Shown piece by piece: positions 1 to 8,296 of a stretch of 64,000 nt of DNA. Under the pieces are notes generated by a model. It was not told the origin of the DNA. It was given only the letters and a program-made list of their open reading frames with translations, and searched no databases. The DNA is from Pseudomonas allokribbensis (GTDB taxonomy: Bacteria; Pseudomonadota; Gammaproteobacteria; Pseudomonadales; Pseudomonadaceae). Position 1 is the first letter of the stretch, and each line of letters starts with the position of its first letter. A program made the position numbers and the translations under genes. The stretch lies in assembly GCF_014863605.1 (NCBI RefSeq), contig NZ_CP062252.1:4039001-4103000 (forward strand), written 5' to 3'.

Positions 1-189
1 CGCGAACTCAAGCGTCAGGGCGAACGGATTCAGGTCGATGAAAACCTGCGTACCAGCATCCCCGGCGTGTACGCCGGCGGCGACTGCACCAGCCTCGATC
101 AGGACCTGACCGTGCAAGCGGTGCAACACGGCAAGCGCGCCGCCGAGGCGATCAACGCTCAACTGATGCTCAACGTGGAGGCTGCGTAA
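1..189 (+). CDS. preT: NAD-dependent dihydropyrimidine dehydrogenase subunit PreT (C-terminal fragment)
   Basis: Only the last 62 codons lie in the window. The readable tail contains PGVYAGGDCT followed by DLTVQAVQHGKRAAEAI, the conserved FAD/NAD(P)-binding end of glutamate-synthase-small-subunit-like flavoproteins. It stops with TAA directly before the ATG of preA, so the two are translationally adjacent. In known PreTA (PydXA) enzymes this subunit passes electrons from NADH through flavin and iron-sulfur centres to PreA, which reduces uracil and thymine. The identity rests mainly on the immediate preA partner; the N-terminal part is outside the window. Confidence 0.85.
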   Translation, partial: RELKRQGERIQVDENLRTSIPGVYAGGDCTSLDQDLTVQAVQHGKRAAEAINAQLMLNVEAA

Positions 190-1464
190 ATGGCCGATCT
201 CTCGATTGTCTTCGCCGGTATCAAAGCCCCCAACCCGTTCTGGCTGGCCTCCGCGCCGCCGACCGACAAGGCCTACAACGTGGTGCGCGCCTTCGAGGCC
301 GGCTGGGGCGGCGTGGTCTGGAAAACCCTGGGTGAAGACCCGGCGGCGGTCAACGTCTCTTCGCGTTACTCGGCGCATTACGGCGCCAACCGCGAAGTGC
401 TGGGCATCAACAACATCGAACTGATCACCGACCGCTCGCTGGAAATCAACCTGCGGGAAATCACCCAGGTTAAAAAAGACTGGCCGGATCGCGCGTTGAT
501 CGTGTCACTGATGGTGCCCTGCGTCGAAGAGTCGTGGAAAAACATCCTGCCGCTGGTGGAAGCCACCGGCGCCGACGGCATCGAGCTGAACTTCGGTTGC
601 CCCCACGGCATGCCCGAACGCGGGATGGGCGCGGCAGTCGGTCAGGTGCCGGAGTACGTCGAGCAGGTCACGCGCTGGTGCAAGACCTATTGCTCGCTGC
701 CGGTGATCGTCAAACTCACACCGAACATCACCGACATCCGCGTCGCCGCCCGCGCCGCACACCGGGGCGGCGCCGATGCGGTGTCGCTGATCAACACCAT
801 CAACTCGATCACCAGCGTCGACCTCGAACACATGGTCGCCCTGCCCACCGTCGGCAGCAAAAGCACCCACGGCGGTTATTGCGGCTCGGCGGTCAAACCG
901 ATTGCACTGAACATGGTCGCGGAAATCGCCCGTGATCCACAGACTCAAGGCCTGCCGATCTGTGGCATCGGTGGTATCGGCAGTTGGCGCGATGCGGCGG
1001 AGTTCATTGCACTGGGCAGCGGTGCGGTGCAGGTGTGCACGGCGGCGATGCTCCACGGTTTCCGGATTGTCGATGAAATGAAGGATGGCTTGTCGCGGTG
1101 GATGGACAGTCAGGGCTACGCCAGCCTCGCCGAGTTTTCCGGGCGTGCGGTGGGCAATACGACCGACTGGAAGTACCTGGACATCAACTATCAGGTCATC
1201 GCGAAGATCGATCAGGAAGCGTGCATCGGTTGCGGGCGCTGCCACATTGCCTGCGAAGACACATCACACCAGGCAATCAGCAGCCTGAAACAGGCCGATG
1301 GCACGCACACATATGAAGTGATCGATGATGAGTGTGTGGGGTGCAATCTGTGTCAGATCACCTGCCCGGTGGCGGATTGCATCGAGATGGTGCCGATGGA
1401 GACGGGCAAGCCGTTTCTGGACTGGAATCATGATCCGAGGAATCCCTACCATGTAAGTGCCTGA
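190..1464 (+). CDS. preA: NAD-dependent dihydropyrimidine dehydrogenase subunit PreA
   Basis: This 424-residue cytosolic enzyme should reduce uracil/thymine to the 5,6-dihydro forms, the first step of reductive pyrimidine catabolism. An FMN-binding dihydroorotate-dehydrogenase-like barrel fills residues 1 to about 310; the segment LNFGCPHGMPERGMG around Cys137 matches the active-site loop of the family. The C-terminus carries two 4Fe-4S motifs, Cys345/348/351/355 and Cys382/385/388/392. The ATG follows the preT stop without a gap, so the pair forms a two-subunit complex from one operon. A minus-strand TetR gene follows and is a candidate regulator. Length is normal for the family. Confidence 0.95.
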   Translation: MADLSIVFAGIKAPNPFWLASAPPTDKAYNVVRAFEAGWGGVVWKTLGEDPAAVNVSSRYSAHYGANREVLGINNIELITDRSLEINLREITQVKKDWPDRALIVSLMVPCVEESWKNILPLVEATGADGIELNFGCPHGMPERGMGAAVGQVPEYVEQVTRWCKTYCSLPVIVKLTPNITDIRVAARAAHRGGADAVSLINTINSITSVDLEHMVALPTVGSKSTHGGYCGSAVKPIALNMVAEIARDPQTQGLPICGIGGIGSWRDAAEFIALGSGAVQVCTAAMLHGFRIVDEMKDGLSRWMDSQGYASLAEFSGRAVGNTTDWKYLDINYQVIAKIDQEACIGCGRCHIACEDTSHQAISSLKQADGTHTYEVIDDECVGCNLCQITCPVADCIEMVPMETGKPFLDWNHDPRNPYHVSA

Positions 1465-1470
1465 GTCACA

Positions 1471-1502
1471 GATCGTTCCCACGTCGATGCGTGGGAACGA
1501 TC
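1471..1502. terminator. Perfect 13-bp inverted repeat downstream of preA
   Basis: Arms GATCGTTCCCACG and CGTGGGAACGATC flank a 6-base loop between the convergent preA and TetR genes. It probably acts as a bidirectional transcription stop. The same arm sequence recurs at 55846-55874, so it is also a dispersed palindromic repeat. There is no long T-tract. Confidence 0.65.
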
Positions 1503-1504
1503 GA

Positions 1505-2125
1505 TCAAGGCTCCAACCCGATCCCCCGCAAAATCACACTCGTCACCGTCTGCACCGCCCGCTCGAACTGCATGTCCGACAACGGCTGATGCTCATTCAG
1601 AATGTTCACCTGGTGATCGAAGTCGGCATAGTGCTGGGTCGACGCCCAGATCATGTACAGCAGGCTCGACGGTTCCACCGGCAGAATCCGCTTGTCTTCC
1701 ACCCACTGCCGGATCTTCGCCTCTTTCATCTTCGCCCAGTCGTACAGGCTGACATCCAGCGCCTCACCCAGGGTCGGCGCGCCGTGGATGATTTCGTTGG
1801 CCCAGACTTTCGAGCCGTAAGGCCGGCTGCGCGAGTGGTTCATCTTGGCGCGGATGTAGCTGCTGAGCACCACCCGCGGATCATCGAACATCTCGAAGCA
1901 CAGGGCGTCCTGCTTCCACACTTCCAGCAGGTCGAACAGCACCGCGCTGTACAGCTCGCTCTTGGTCGAGAAGTAGTAATGCAGGTTGGAACGCGGCAAT
2001 TGCACTTCGGCGGCGATGTCGGCCATGGCGGTGCCACCGAAGCCTTTTTCGGCGAATACCTTTTCCGCCGCCAGCAGGATCTTGTCGACATTGGTGCGGC
2101 GGATTTCGATCTTGTGATTGCCCAT
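1505..2125 (-). CDS. TetR/AcrR family transcriptional regulator
   Basis: A 206-residue regulator. Residues about 8-55 form a TetR helix-turn-helix domain (ILLAAEKVFAEKGFGGTAMADIA, then LPRSNLHYYFSTKSELY). The C-terminal ligand domain has the WANEIIHGAP and tail features seen in RutR/PydR-like regulators of pyrimidine degradation, which fits its position beside preTA. I chose the ATG at 2125 because GGAG lies about 7 bases upstream; an open frame continues 17 codons further without a good ribosome site. Likely autoregulated, and likely to control the pyrimidine operon, but this is inferred from position. It is divergent from copC. Confidence 0.85.
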   Translation of the reverse strand: MGNHKIEIRRTNVDKILLAAEKVFAEKGFGGTAMADIAAEVQLPRSNLHYYFSTKSELYSAVLFDLLEVWKQDALCFEMFDDPRVVLSSYIRAKMNHSRSRPYGSKVWANEIIHGAPTLGEALDVSLYDWAKMKEAKIRQWVEDKRILPVEPSSLLYMIWASTQHYADFDHQVNILNEHQPLSDMQFERAVQTVTSVILRGIGLEP

Positions 2126-2319
2126 GAGGGCTCCCTGAAGACAACGTTGTTGAAGACTAGCATCCGCTCTGGGCAAGGGGCGACAGCCGAGAACGATTCT
2201 TCACACACCCGGGCATTTTTCTGGTTTAGGATCGCCACCCGCCTCCTTGTCTCACCTCAAGGCAACGTGCACGGCACACCCTATACTGTCCGCCGTCACT
2301 CACTGAAAAGGGATTGCCC

Positions 2320-2682
2320 ATGAAGCTGAAAAACCTGTTCACCGCCGGCGCGCTGCTCGCCTCGCTGGTCATCACTTCCCAGGCGTTCGCCCACGCACAT
2401 CTGAAAAGCCAGACCCCGGCCGCCGACAGCACCGTCGCCGCGCCTGCGGATCTGCGCCTGGTGTTTTCCGAAGGCGTCGAAGCCAACTTCACCAAAGTCA
2501 TCGTGACCCACGATGGCGCGCCAGTGAAGGTCAAGCCGCTGACCACCGAAGGCGACAAGAAAACCCTGATCGTCACCCCCGAAGCACCATTGACTGCTGG
2601 CGAATACAAGGTCGAATGGCATGCGGTGTCGGTCGATACGCACAAGAGCGAAGGCGCCTATCAGTTCAAGGTTGGCCAGTAA
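2320..2682 (+). CDS. copC: Copper resistance protein CopC (periplasmic)
   Basis: A 120-residue secreted CopC-fold protein that binds copper in the periplasm. A signal peptide ends in QAFA, so the mature chain begins His25-Ala-His27. Together with Asp106 and His108 in the C-terminal SVDTHKSEGAY segment this gives the histidine-brace-like Cu(II) site of CopC. No methionine-rich Cu(I) loop is visible, so it looks like the Cu(II)-only type. The ATG at 2320 follows AAAAGGGA; a TTG six bases upstream is less likely. Three bases separate it from copD, so the two are co-transcribed. Confidence 0.92.
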   Translation: MKLKNLFTAGALLASLVITSQAFAHAHLKSQTPAADSTVAAPADLRLVFSEGVEANFTKVIVTHDGAPVKVKPLTTEGDKKTLIVTPEAPLTAGEYKVEWHAVSVDTHKSEGAYQFKVGQ

Positions 2683-2685
2683 TTC

Positions 2686-3543
2686 ATGAGTGAAGCGCTG
2701 GTGTTGTGCCGGTTCCTGCATTTCATCGTGGTATTGATGCTGTTCGGGGCCTGGCTGTTCCGGCCGCTGCTGCTCAAGGGTGAAGCGCCGGCGCTGGATC
2801 GACACATGGCGCGGCTGGCCCGTTGGCTGGCAGCGATTGCGCTGGTCAGCGGCGTTGCCTGGGCGTTGCTGATCACCGCGAGCATGGCCGGTTCGGCCGC
2901 TGCGGCGTTCGATCCGGACACCGTCGAATTGGTGCTGGGTCACACGTTTTTCGGTCAGGTCTGGCGCTGGCATCTGCTGATCAATGCACTGCTATTGGCG
3001 TTGCTGTTTACCCCGTGGCGATCGAGCCAACCATTGCGGCTGGGCCTGAGCGCGTTGCTGCTGATGACCCTCGCCCCGGTCGGTCACGGGGCGATGCTCG
3101 ACGGCTTCAGCGGCCAGATGCTGATCCTCAATCAAGTGATACACCTGACCTGCGTCGGCGCCTGGCTCGGTGGGTTGCTGATGCTGGTGATGATCCTGCG
3201 CCAGTCCGGCGAAACGGTTCGTGAGGTCCTGCAACGGTTCAGTGGGCTCGGTTACGTGCTGGTCGCCGGTCTGTTGATGACCGGACTGATCAACGTGCGC
3301 GTCCTCACCGGCCAATGGTGGCCGACGCCGTTGTTTTCGGGATTCGCCCTGATCCTGCTGATCAAGGCATTGCTGGTGTTCGGCATGCTCGCACTGGCGC
3401 TGTTCAACCGCTTGCGCATCAGCGTTTGCGAACAACGGATCGACACCCTCAAGCGCAGTGTCATGCTCGAATGGTTGCTGGGGATCGGTGCCGTGGCGGC
3501 CGTGTCCGTGCTCGGCACCCTGCCGCCGATGATCGCTGCCTGA
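2686..3543 (+). CDS. copD: Copper resistance protein CopD (inner membrane)
   Basis: A 285-residue integral membrane protein with about eight hydrophobic segments and the CopD domain (segment HLTCVGAWLGGLLMLVMIL in the middle, GFALILLIKALLVFGMLALA later). CopD proteins are thought to move copper across the inner membrane in partnership with CopC. The start lies three bases after the copC stop. No copper regulator is adjacent, so control is unknown; the sensor kinase pair near 54 kb is far away. The direction of copper movement is inferred from the family. Confidence 0.9.
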   Translation: MSEALVLCRFLHFIVVLMLFGAWLFRPLLLKGEAPALDRHMARLARWLAAIALVSGVAWALLITASMAGSAAAAFDPDTVELVLGHTFFGQVWRWHLLINALLLALLFTPWRSSQPLRLGLSALLLMTLAPVGHGAMLDGFSGQMLILNQVIHLTCVGAWLGGLLMLVMILRQSGETVREVLQRFSGLGYVLVAGLLMTGLINVRVLTGQWWPTPLFSGFALILLIKALLVFGMLALALFNRLRISVCEQRIDTLKRSVMLEWLLGIGAVAAVSVLGTLPPMIAA

Positions 3544-3545
3544 GG

Positions 3546-4688
3546 TCAGTGTTTCTGGGTATCGCCCGCCGCCGTATCGATGCTGACCACCACCGACATC
3601 CCCGGCCGCAGCCGCTCGCTCTCCTGCTGCCCCGGATCGATGGTGATGCGCACTGGCACCCGCTGAGCGATTTTCACGAAGTTGCCGGTGGCGTTGTCGG
3701 CCTGCAACAACGCAAATTCCGAACCGGTGCCCGGCGAGATGTGCTGCACATGACCCGTGAACTTGCGGTGGTTCAAGCCATCCACAGTGAAGGTCACCGG
3801 TTGCCCGACCCGCACGTTGTCCATCTGGGTTTCTTTCATGTTGGCGATCACCCACTTCTGGTCCGGCACCAGTGCCATCAACTGCGCCCCGGAATTGACA
3901 TAGGCGCCGAGGCGCACACCGATCTGCCCGAGCTGGCCGTCGCGCGGGGCGATGATCCGGGTGTTGGACAAATCGATCCGCGCCAGTTGCACCGCTGCCT
4001 CGGCGCTCGCTACCGCCGCTTCCAGCGAGCCGCGATTGACGATCACCGTTTGCAGATCCTGCCGGGCGATCTCCAGGTTGGCCTTGGCCTGCGCCACCGA
4101 CGCGATGCCCTGCGCATTGGCGGCCAGCGCCACGTCCATCTCACGCTTGGAGACGGAGCCGTCATTGACCAACGCCGTGTTGCGTCGCAGGTCAGCCTCA
4201 CTTTTGCGTAACTGCGCCTCGCTATCAGCCACCACCGCCTGCCGCAACTTGATCGTCGCTTCGGCGCTGTTGCGCTGCTGCACGACGTTAGCCAGCGAAG
4301 CTTTCTGCACCGCCAGTTGCGCCAGCGACTGATCGAGACGCTGCTGATAAATGCGGTCATCGAGACGCACCAGCAAATCGCCTTCCTTCACAAACTGGAA
4401 GTCCTGCACCGGTACTTCAAACACATAACCACTGAGCTGCGGACCGATGATCGTCACCTGCCCCCGCACCAGGGCGTTTTCAGTGGTCTCGACCGCGCTG
4501 CTGAACGGCGGCAACTGCCAGGCGTAGAGCACGATCAGCACACCGACGATGGCAATCGCGGCAAAGCCCAGCGACGAGATGATCCGCACCCGCAACGAGC
4601 GCGGTTCGGTGTTCGGTGATGACGGCGGCGCTACACCTTCAGGGGTGGCAGCGATGGCATTGGTGGTCGTGGTAGTCGGTTCGGTCAT
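3546..4688 (-). CDS. HlyD/EmrA family efflux periplasmic adaptor
   Basis: This 380-residue protein is a membrane-fusion subunit of a tripartite drug efflux pump. It has a cytoplasmic N-terminus rich in Thr and Pro, a single membrane anchor (residues about 35-55), a biotinyl/lipoyl-like half-domain (NALVRGQVTIIGPQLSGYV), a long coiled-coil hairpin (about 110-215), the second half-motif (RIIAPRDGQLGQIGVRLGAYV) and a beta-barrel. Its ATG overlaps the stop of the upstream transporter by four bases (ATGA), so the pair is translationally coupled. It probably connects the MFS pump to a TolC-like channel encoded elsewhere. Confidence 0.9.
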   Translation of the reverse strand: MTEPTTTTTNAIAATPEGVAPPSSPNTEPRSLRVRIISSLGFAAIAIVGVLIVLYAWQLPPFSSAVETTENALVRGQVTIIGPQLSGYVFEVPVQDFQFVKEGDLLVRLDDRIYQQRLDQSLAQLAVQKASLANVVQQRNSAEATIKLRQAVVADSEAQLRKSEADLRRNTALVNDGSVSKREMDVALAANAQGIASVAQAKANLEIARQDLQTVIVNRGSLEAAVASAEAAVQLARIDLSNTRIIAPRDGQLGQIGVRLGAYVNSGAQLMALVPDQKWVIANMKETQMDNVRVGQPVTFTVDGLNHRKFTGHVQHISPGTGSEFALLQADNATGNFVKIAQRVPVRITIDPGQQESERLRPGMSVVVSIDTAAGDTQKH

Positions 4689-6340
4689 GAAGAAGTGGCA
4701 CCGCTGGAAGGTACGGAAGGTGTCGGGGCGACGGCTTTGGTGGTGCTGATCAGCCACAGCGCACGGAGGGAAATCCAGATCATGGTGAGGATCGCGATCA
4801 CCGCAATCAGCATGAACACATCGTTATAGGCCAGCACGTTGGCTTCGCGGGTGGCGGCGTTGGCCAGGCTGCGAATGCCTTGCAGGTTGCGCAGGCTCGG
4901 GTCCGTGATCACGGAGCCAACCGCGGAACCACCGCTCTGCACCCGGGCAGCCACCAACGGATCGGACAGCACCAGTTGCTCGACGATATGGCTGGAATGA
5001 AATTTCTCGCGCACGATCTGGAACGTCCCCAGCAACGCTGCGCCGATCAGGCCGCCGAGGTTGTTGCAGATCCCGAACAACACCGAAAAACTCACCAAAT
5101 TACGCGGATTGGTCAGCACGTTGCGCGTGCCGAGAACCATGGTCGGGCCGAGGAAAAAGGTGCTGCCGAACGCCAGCAGGAACTGGCTGAAATAGAGGTT
5201 TTCGGGGCGGGTCAGGTTGTTCGAGGAGCTGTCGATGATCGAACCGGTGGCCATCAACGCCAGCGACACAATCAGCGGCATCAGCAGGTGCTTTGGGTCG
5301 ATGGTCAGCGCACTGGTCAGCAGCCCGGCGACGCTGCCGATCAGCATCACCACGTAGAGGCTGTGCAACTGCTGGCTGCTCATGTTCAGGTTTTGCATGA
5401 AACCCACTGCGCCGGTGGATTGCTCCGAGGTCACCATGCGAATCAGGATCACCGCCAGTGCGAGGCGGATCATCACCCCGCTGCCGAGCCAGCGGGTCAT
5501 CAGCATCGGGTTGCTGCGGTTGTGTTCGATGGCCAGCCCCGCGAGGATCAAGGCAATCGATGCGGCCAGGGCAATGCCGATCCATTGTGCTTCGAGCCAC
5601 CAGTCGATCCGCCCTAGGGACAGCACCGCGCACAGCAAGGCCACGCCACTGGCGAGGATGGCGAAGGTGAGAAAGTCGAGGGGTTCGAAAGTCTTGAAGC
5701 GGTCACCCGGCGGCAGCTTGAGCATCAACACGCAGCCGAGCGACAGCAGCGCCATGCCCAATTCGAACAGGTACAGGCCGCGCCATTCGGCGATCTGTAG
5801 CAAGTCTTCGGAAAACAACCGGGCCAGCGGCAACGCCAATTGCGAAGTGCCAAGCCCCAGCACCAGTGCCTTCATCCGCCATTTGGCCGGGAACGCCTGC
5901 ACCATGTAATACAGGCCCAGCGAGCTCAACGCCGCACCGACCATGCCGTGAGCGGCACGCACCGCAATCGCCGAGCTCAGGTCATTGACGAACAAATGGC
6001 CGAAGGTCACCAGCGCATACAAAACCAGGAACACCTCGGTGAACGCCCGCAAACCGAACTGCTGGCGAAACTTCACCAGCAACAGGTTCATCGACACGTT
6101 GGTCATTACATACGCCGCCGGCAACCAGGCCATTTCGGCCGTGGTCGTGCCGATCGCGCCTTGCAGGTAAGGCAGGTTGGCGACCACCAGCGAATTGCCC
6201 AAGCCACCGGTCAGCGCCACCAGCAACCCCACCAGCGCATAGGCCAGGCGCCTGGGGTTGGAGTGCAGCGGCGTCGAGGGGGAACCGGGCAGACTGGGCT
6301 TCTCGTGGGGCTGCCAGTCGCGCGGGGCGTATTGATTCAT
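4685..6340 (-). CDS. MFS transporter, DHA2 (EmrB-like) efflux pump
   Basis: A 551-residue protein with about 14 predicted membrane spans, the layout of DHA2 drug:H+ antiporters. The first span (ALVGLLVALTGGLGNSLVVA) and the following PYLQGAIGTTTAEMAWLPAAY segment are typical of EmrB-like proteins. It should export toxic compounds through the adaptor encoded by the next gene, with which it overlaps by four bases. AAGG lies upstream of its ATG. No regulator gene is adjacent. The substrate cannot be read from the sequence. Confidence 0.9.
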   Translation of the reverse strand: MNQYAPRDWQPHEKPSLPGSPSTPLHSNPRRLAYALVGLLVALTGGLGNSLVVANLPYLQGAIGTTTAEMAWLPAAYVMTNVSMNLLLVKFRQQFGLRAFTEVFLVLYALVTFGHLFVNDLSSAIAVRAAHGMVGAALSSLGLYYMVQAFPAKWRMKALVLGLGTSQLALPLARLFSEDLLQIAEWRGLYLFELGMALLSLGCVLMLKLPPGDRFKTFEPLDFLTFAILASGVALLCAVLSLGRIDWWLEAQWIGIALAASIALILAGLAIEHNRSNPMLMTRWLGSGVMIRLALAVILIRMVTSEQSTGAVGFMQNLNMSSQQLHSLYVVMLIGSVAGLLTSALTIDPKHLLMPLIVSLALMATGSIIDSSSNNLTRPENLYFSQFLLAFGSTFFLGPTMVLGTRNVLTNPRNLVSFSVLFGICNNLGGLIGAALLGTFQIVREKFHSSHIVEQLVLSDPLVAARVQSGGSAVGSVITDPSLRNLQGIRSLANAATREANVLAYNDVFMLIAVIAILTMIWISLRALWLISTTKAVAPTPSVPSSGATSS

Positions 6341-6490
6341 TGAAAGGCCTTGTGCCGAAGATGGCTTCAGTGTGCCGGGGTCGCCGGGATTCGTAAATTT
6401 CGTTTAAAGGTCATCTCGCACGCAGCGGATTTTTCCCAAGCGTAGCGAATGCCAACCTTGCAGCACTTCTCAACCTGCAAGGTGCCCGTT

Positions 6491-7441
6491 ATGACCACTT
6501 CCCGCTGGCAACGCTCCCCGCGTCTGCTGAAAAACCTGCTGGCAGCCGCCCTGTTGCTGCCCGCCCTCGCCTTCGCCCAGGAACGACCCTGGCCGGATGG
6601 CTCGCAGCTGGTGATTTCGGTGTCGATGCAATTTGAAACCGGCGGCCAGCCCGAGGGCGCTGAAAGTCCGTTCTCCGGCACACCGCTGCCAAAAGGTTAT
6701 CCGGACCTGCCCGCGCAAACCTGGTTCGATTACGGCTACAAGGAAGGCCTGTGGCGAATGCTCGATCTGTGGGATCGCACCGGCATCAAGGTCACCTCCC
6801 ACGTGGTCGGCGAAGCGGCGCTCAAGCATCCGGAACTGGCCAAGGCGATCGCCGAGCGCGGCCACGAACTGGCAGCCCATGGCATGCGCTGGGCCGACTC
6901 GTACAACATGAACTACGCCCAGGAAAAACAGTTCATCGGCGACGGCGTCGCTGCCGTGGAAAAAATCACCGGCCAGCGCTCGGTCGGCTACAACGCCAAC
7001 TGGCTGCGGCGCAGTCCCAACACGTTGAAGGTGCTGCAGGATCTGAATTTCACCTACCACATCGACGACGTCAGCCGCGACGAACCCTTCGTTACGATGG
7101 TTCGTGGGCGCAAATTCGCCGTGGTGCCTTACACCCTGCGCAACAACGACATCGTATTGATCGAGGGCCGGCACTTCTCCGCCGAGCAGTTCTATCAGCA
7201 ACTGGTGCTGGAATTCGATCGCCTCTACGCCGAAGGCGCGAGCAAGCGGCGGATGATGTCGGTGAGTCTGCACGACCGCATCGGCGGCACGCCGGCGATG
7301 GTCGAGGCGATGGAACGCTTTATCCGTTACGCGCAATCGCATCCGAAGGTGACATTCATGCGCAAGGATCAGATTGCCCAGGTGGTGCTGACCGAGAAAA
7401 ACCCGCTGATCGACAACACCGAGGCGGCGTACAACCAGTGA
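6491..7441 (+). CDS. Exported polysaccharide deacetylase family protein (PuuE/allantoinase-like)
   Basis: A 316-residue protein with a signal peptide ending in ALAFA just before QERPWPDG. The body matches NodB-type polysaccharide deacetylases of the PuuE-like subgroup: WDRTGIKVTSHVVGEAALKHP, RGHELAAHGMRW and a late SVSLHDRIGGTPAMVEA segment. Such enzymes hydrolyse amide bonds in polysaccharides or allantoin-like compounds; here the signal peptide points to a periplasmic substrate. ATG 6491 is preferred over an earlier in-frame ATG at 6449 because AAGGTG precedes it and the signal peptide then starts correctly. It stands alone, ending at a strong terminator. Confidence 0.8.
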   Translation: MTTSRWQRSPRLLKNLLAAALLLPALAFAQERPWPDGSQLVISVSMQFETGGQPEGAESPFSGTPLPKGYPDLPAQTWFDYGYKEGLWRMLDLWDRTGIKVTSHVVGEAALKHPELAKAIAERGHELAAHGMRWADSYNMNYAQEKQFIGDGVAAVEKITGQRSVGYNANWLRRSPNTLKVLQDLNFTYHIDDVSRDEPFVTMVRGRKFAVVPYTLRNNDIVLIEGRHFSAEQFYQQLVLEFDRLYAEGASKRRMMSVSLHDRIGGTPAMVEAMERFIRYAQSHPKVTFMRKDQIAQVVLTEKNPLIDNTEAAYNQ

Positions 7442-7442
7442 C

Positions 7443-7474
7443 AAAAAAATCGCAGCCTGACGCTGCGATTTTTT
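7443..7474. terminator. Bidirectional rho-independent terminator
   Basis: Stem TCGCAGC/GCTGCGA with a 5-base loop is preceded by seven A and followed by T6. It can terminate both the deacetylase gene and the convergent TauE-led minus-strand operon. Confidence 0.9.
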
Positions 7475-7486
7475 CACTGCAACGAC

Positions 7487-8287
7487 TCAGGCCCGCAGCA
7501 GCATGTAAGCCGCGACCACCAGGCACACACTGGCAAACCCCACCTGCAACGCCCGAGCCGGTACCCGCGCGCAAAGTTTGCGGCCGACGATCATGCCTAC
7601 GATGCTGGCCACGATGAATGCCGCACCCAAATGATCGATCCGCACCCCGGCATGGAACGCGCCGATCACGCCAATCGCGGAAATCAGGCTGATGACCATC
7701 AAGGACGTGGCGACGATCCCGCGCATCTGCACATCGGTCAGTTGCTTGAACGCCGGCACGATCAGAAACCCGCCGCCAACGCCCAACAATCCGGACACCA
7801 CGCCGGTGACAGCACCCAGCGCCGCGAGGGTCGCGGTGCATTTGGCGGTCCAGTCGAAACGACCGGTCTGTTCGTTGAGCATGCAGTTCTTCTGCCCCCA
7901 ACTGGCGTGGCCATGATCGCTCGGGCCCGGCTCCTGGCGTTCACGGCGCAGCATGCGCCACGCCACCATCACCATCAGCAGGCTGAACAGGATCATCAGG
8001 ATCTTTTCCGGCAACTGATGGGCGAAGTAGATGCCCACCGGCGAAAACACCGCGCCAAGTGCCGCAATCAACAGCGCCGCGCGATAACGCACCAGACCAT
8101 GGCGCAGACCGTCGATGGCACCGACCGCCGCCGCGCTGCCGACGGCGAACAACGCCACCGGCGCCGCTTGCGTCATCGTCCAGCCCAGCCCGAGCACCAG
8201 CGCCGGCACCGCGAGAATCCCGCCGCCGGCCCCGGTCAGACCGAGGATCAACCCCATCAACACGCCAAACAGACTTGCCAGCAACAT
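7487..8287 (-). CDS. TauE/SafE family sulfite/sulfur-anion exporter
   Basis: A 266-residue membrane protein of the TauE/SafE family. It has two similar halves, each with a glycine-rich signature: GLTGAGGGILAVPALVLGLG near the N-terminus and GVVSGLLGVGGGFLIVPAF in the second half, with about eight spans. These proteins move sulfite, sulfoacetate or related anions. Nine bases separate its start from the upstream SQR-like gene, so it is the last gene of a repressor-flavoprotein-exporter operon. In this setting it most likely exports sulfite or thiosulfate made from sulfide oxidation. Confidence 0.88.
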   Translation of the reverse strand: MLLASLFGVLMGLILGLTGAGGGILAVPALVLGLGWTMTQAAPVALFAVGSAAAVGAIDGLRHGLVRYRAALLIAALGAVFSPVGIYFAHQLPEKILMILFSLLMVMVAWRMLRRERQEPGPSDHGHASWGQKNCMLNEQTGRFDWTAKCTATLAALGAVTGVVSGLLGVGGGFLIVPAFKQLTDVQMRGIVATSLMVISLISAIGVIGAFHAGVRIDHLGAAFIVASIVGMIVGRKLCARVPARALQVGFASVCLVVAAYMLLRA

Positions 8288-8296
8288 AGAGTGTTC

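Noticed and set aside
2126..2319. CAACGTTG near the TetR start as operator
   Set aside because: Only an 8-base palindrome; too short and no second copy.
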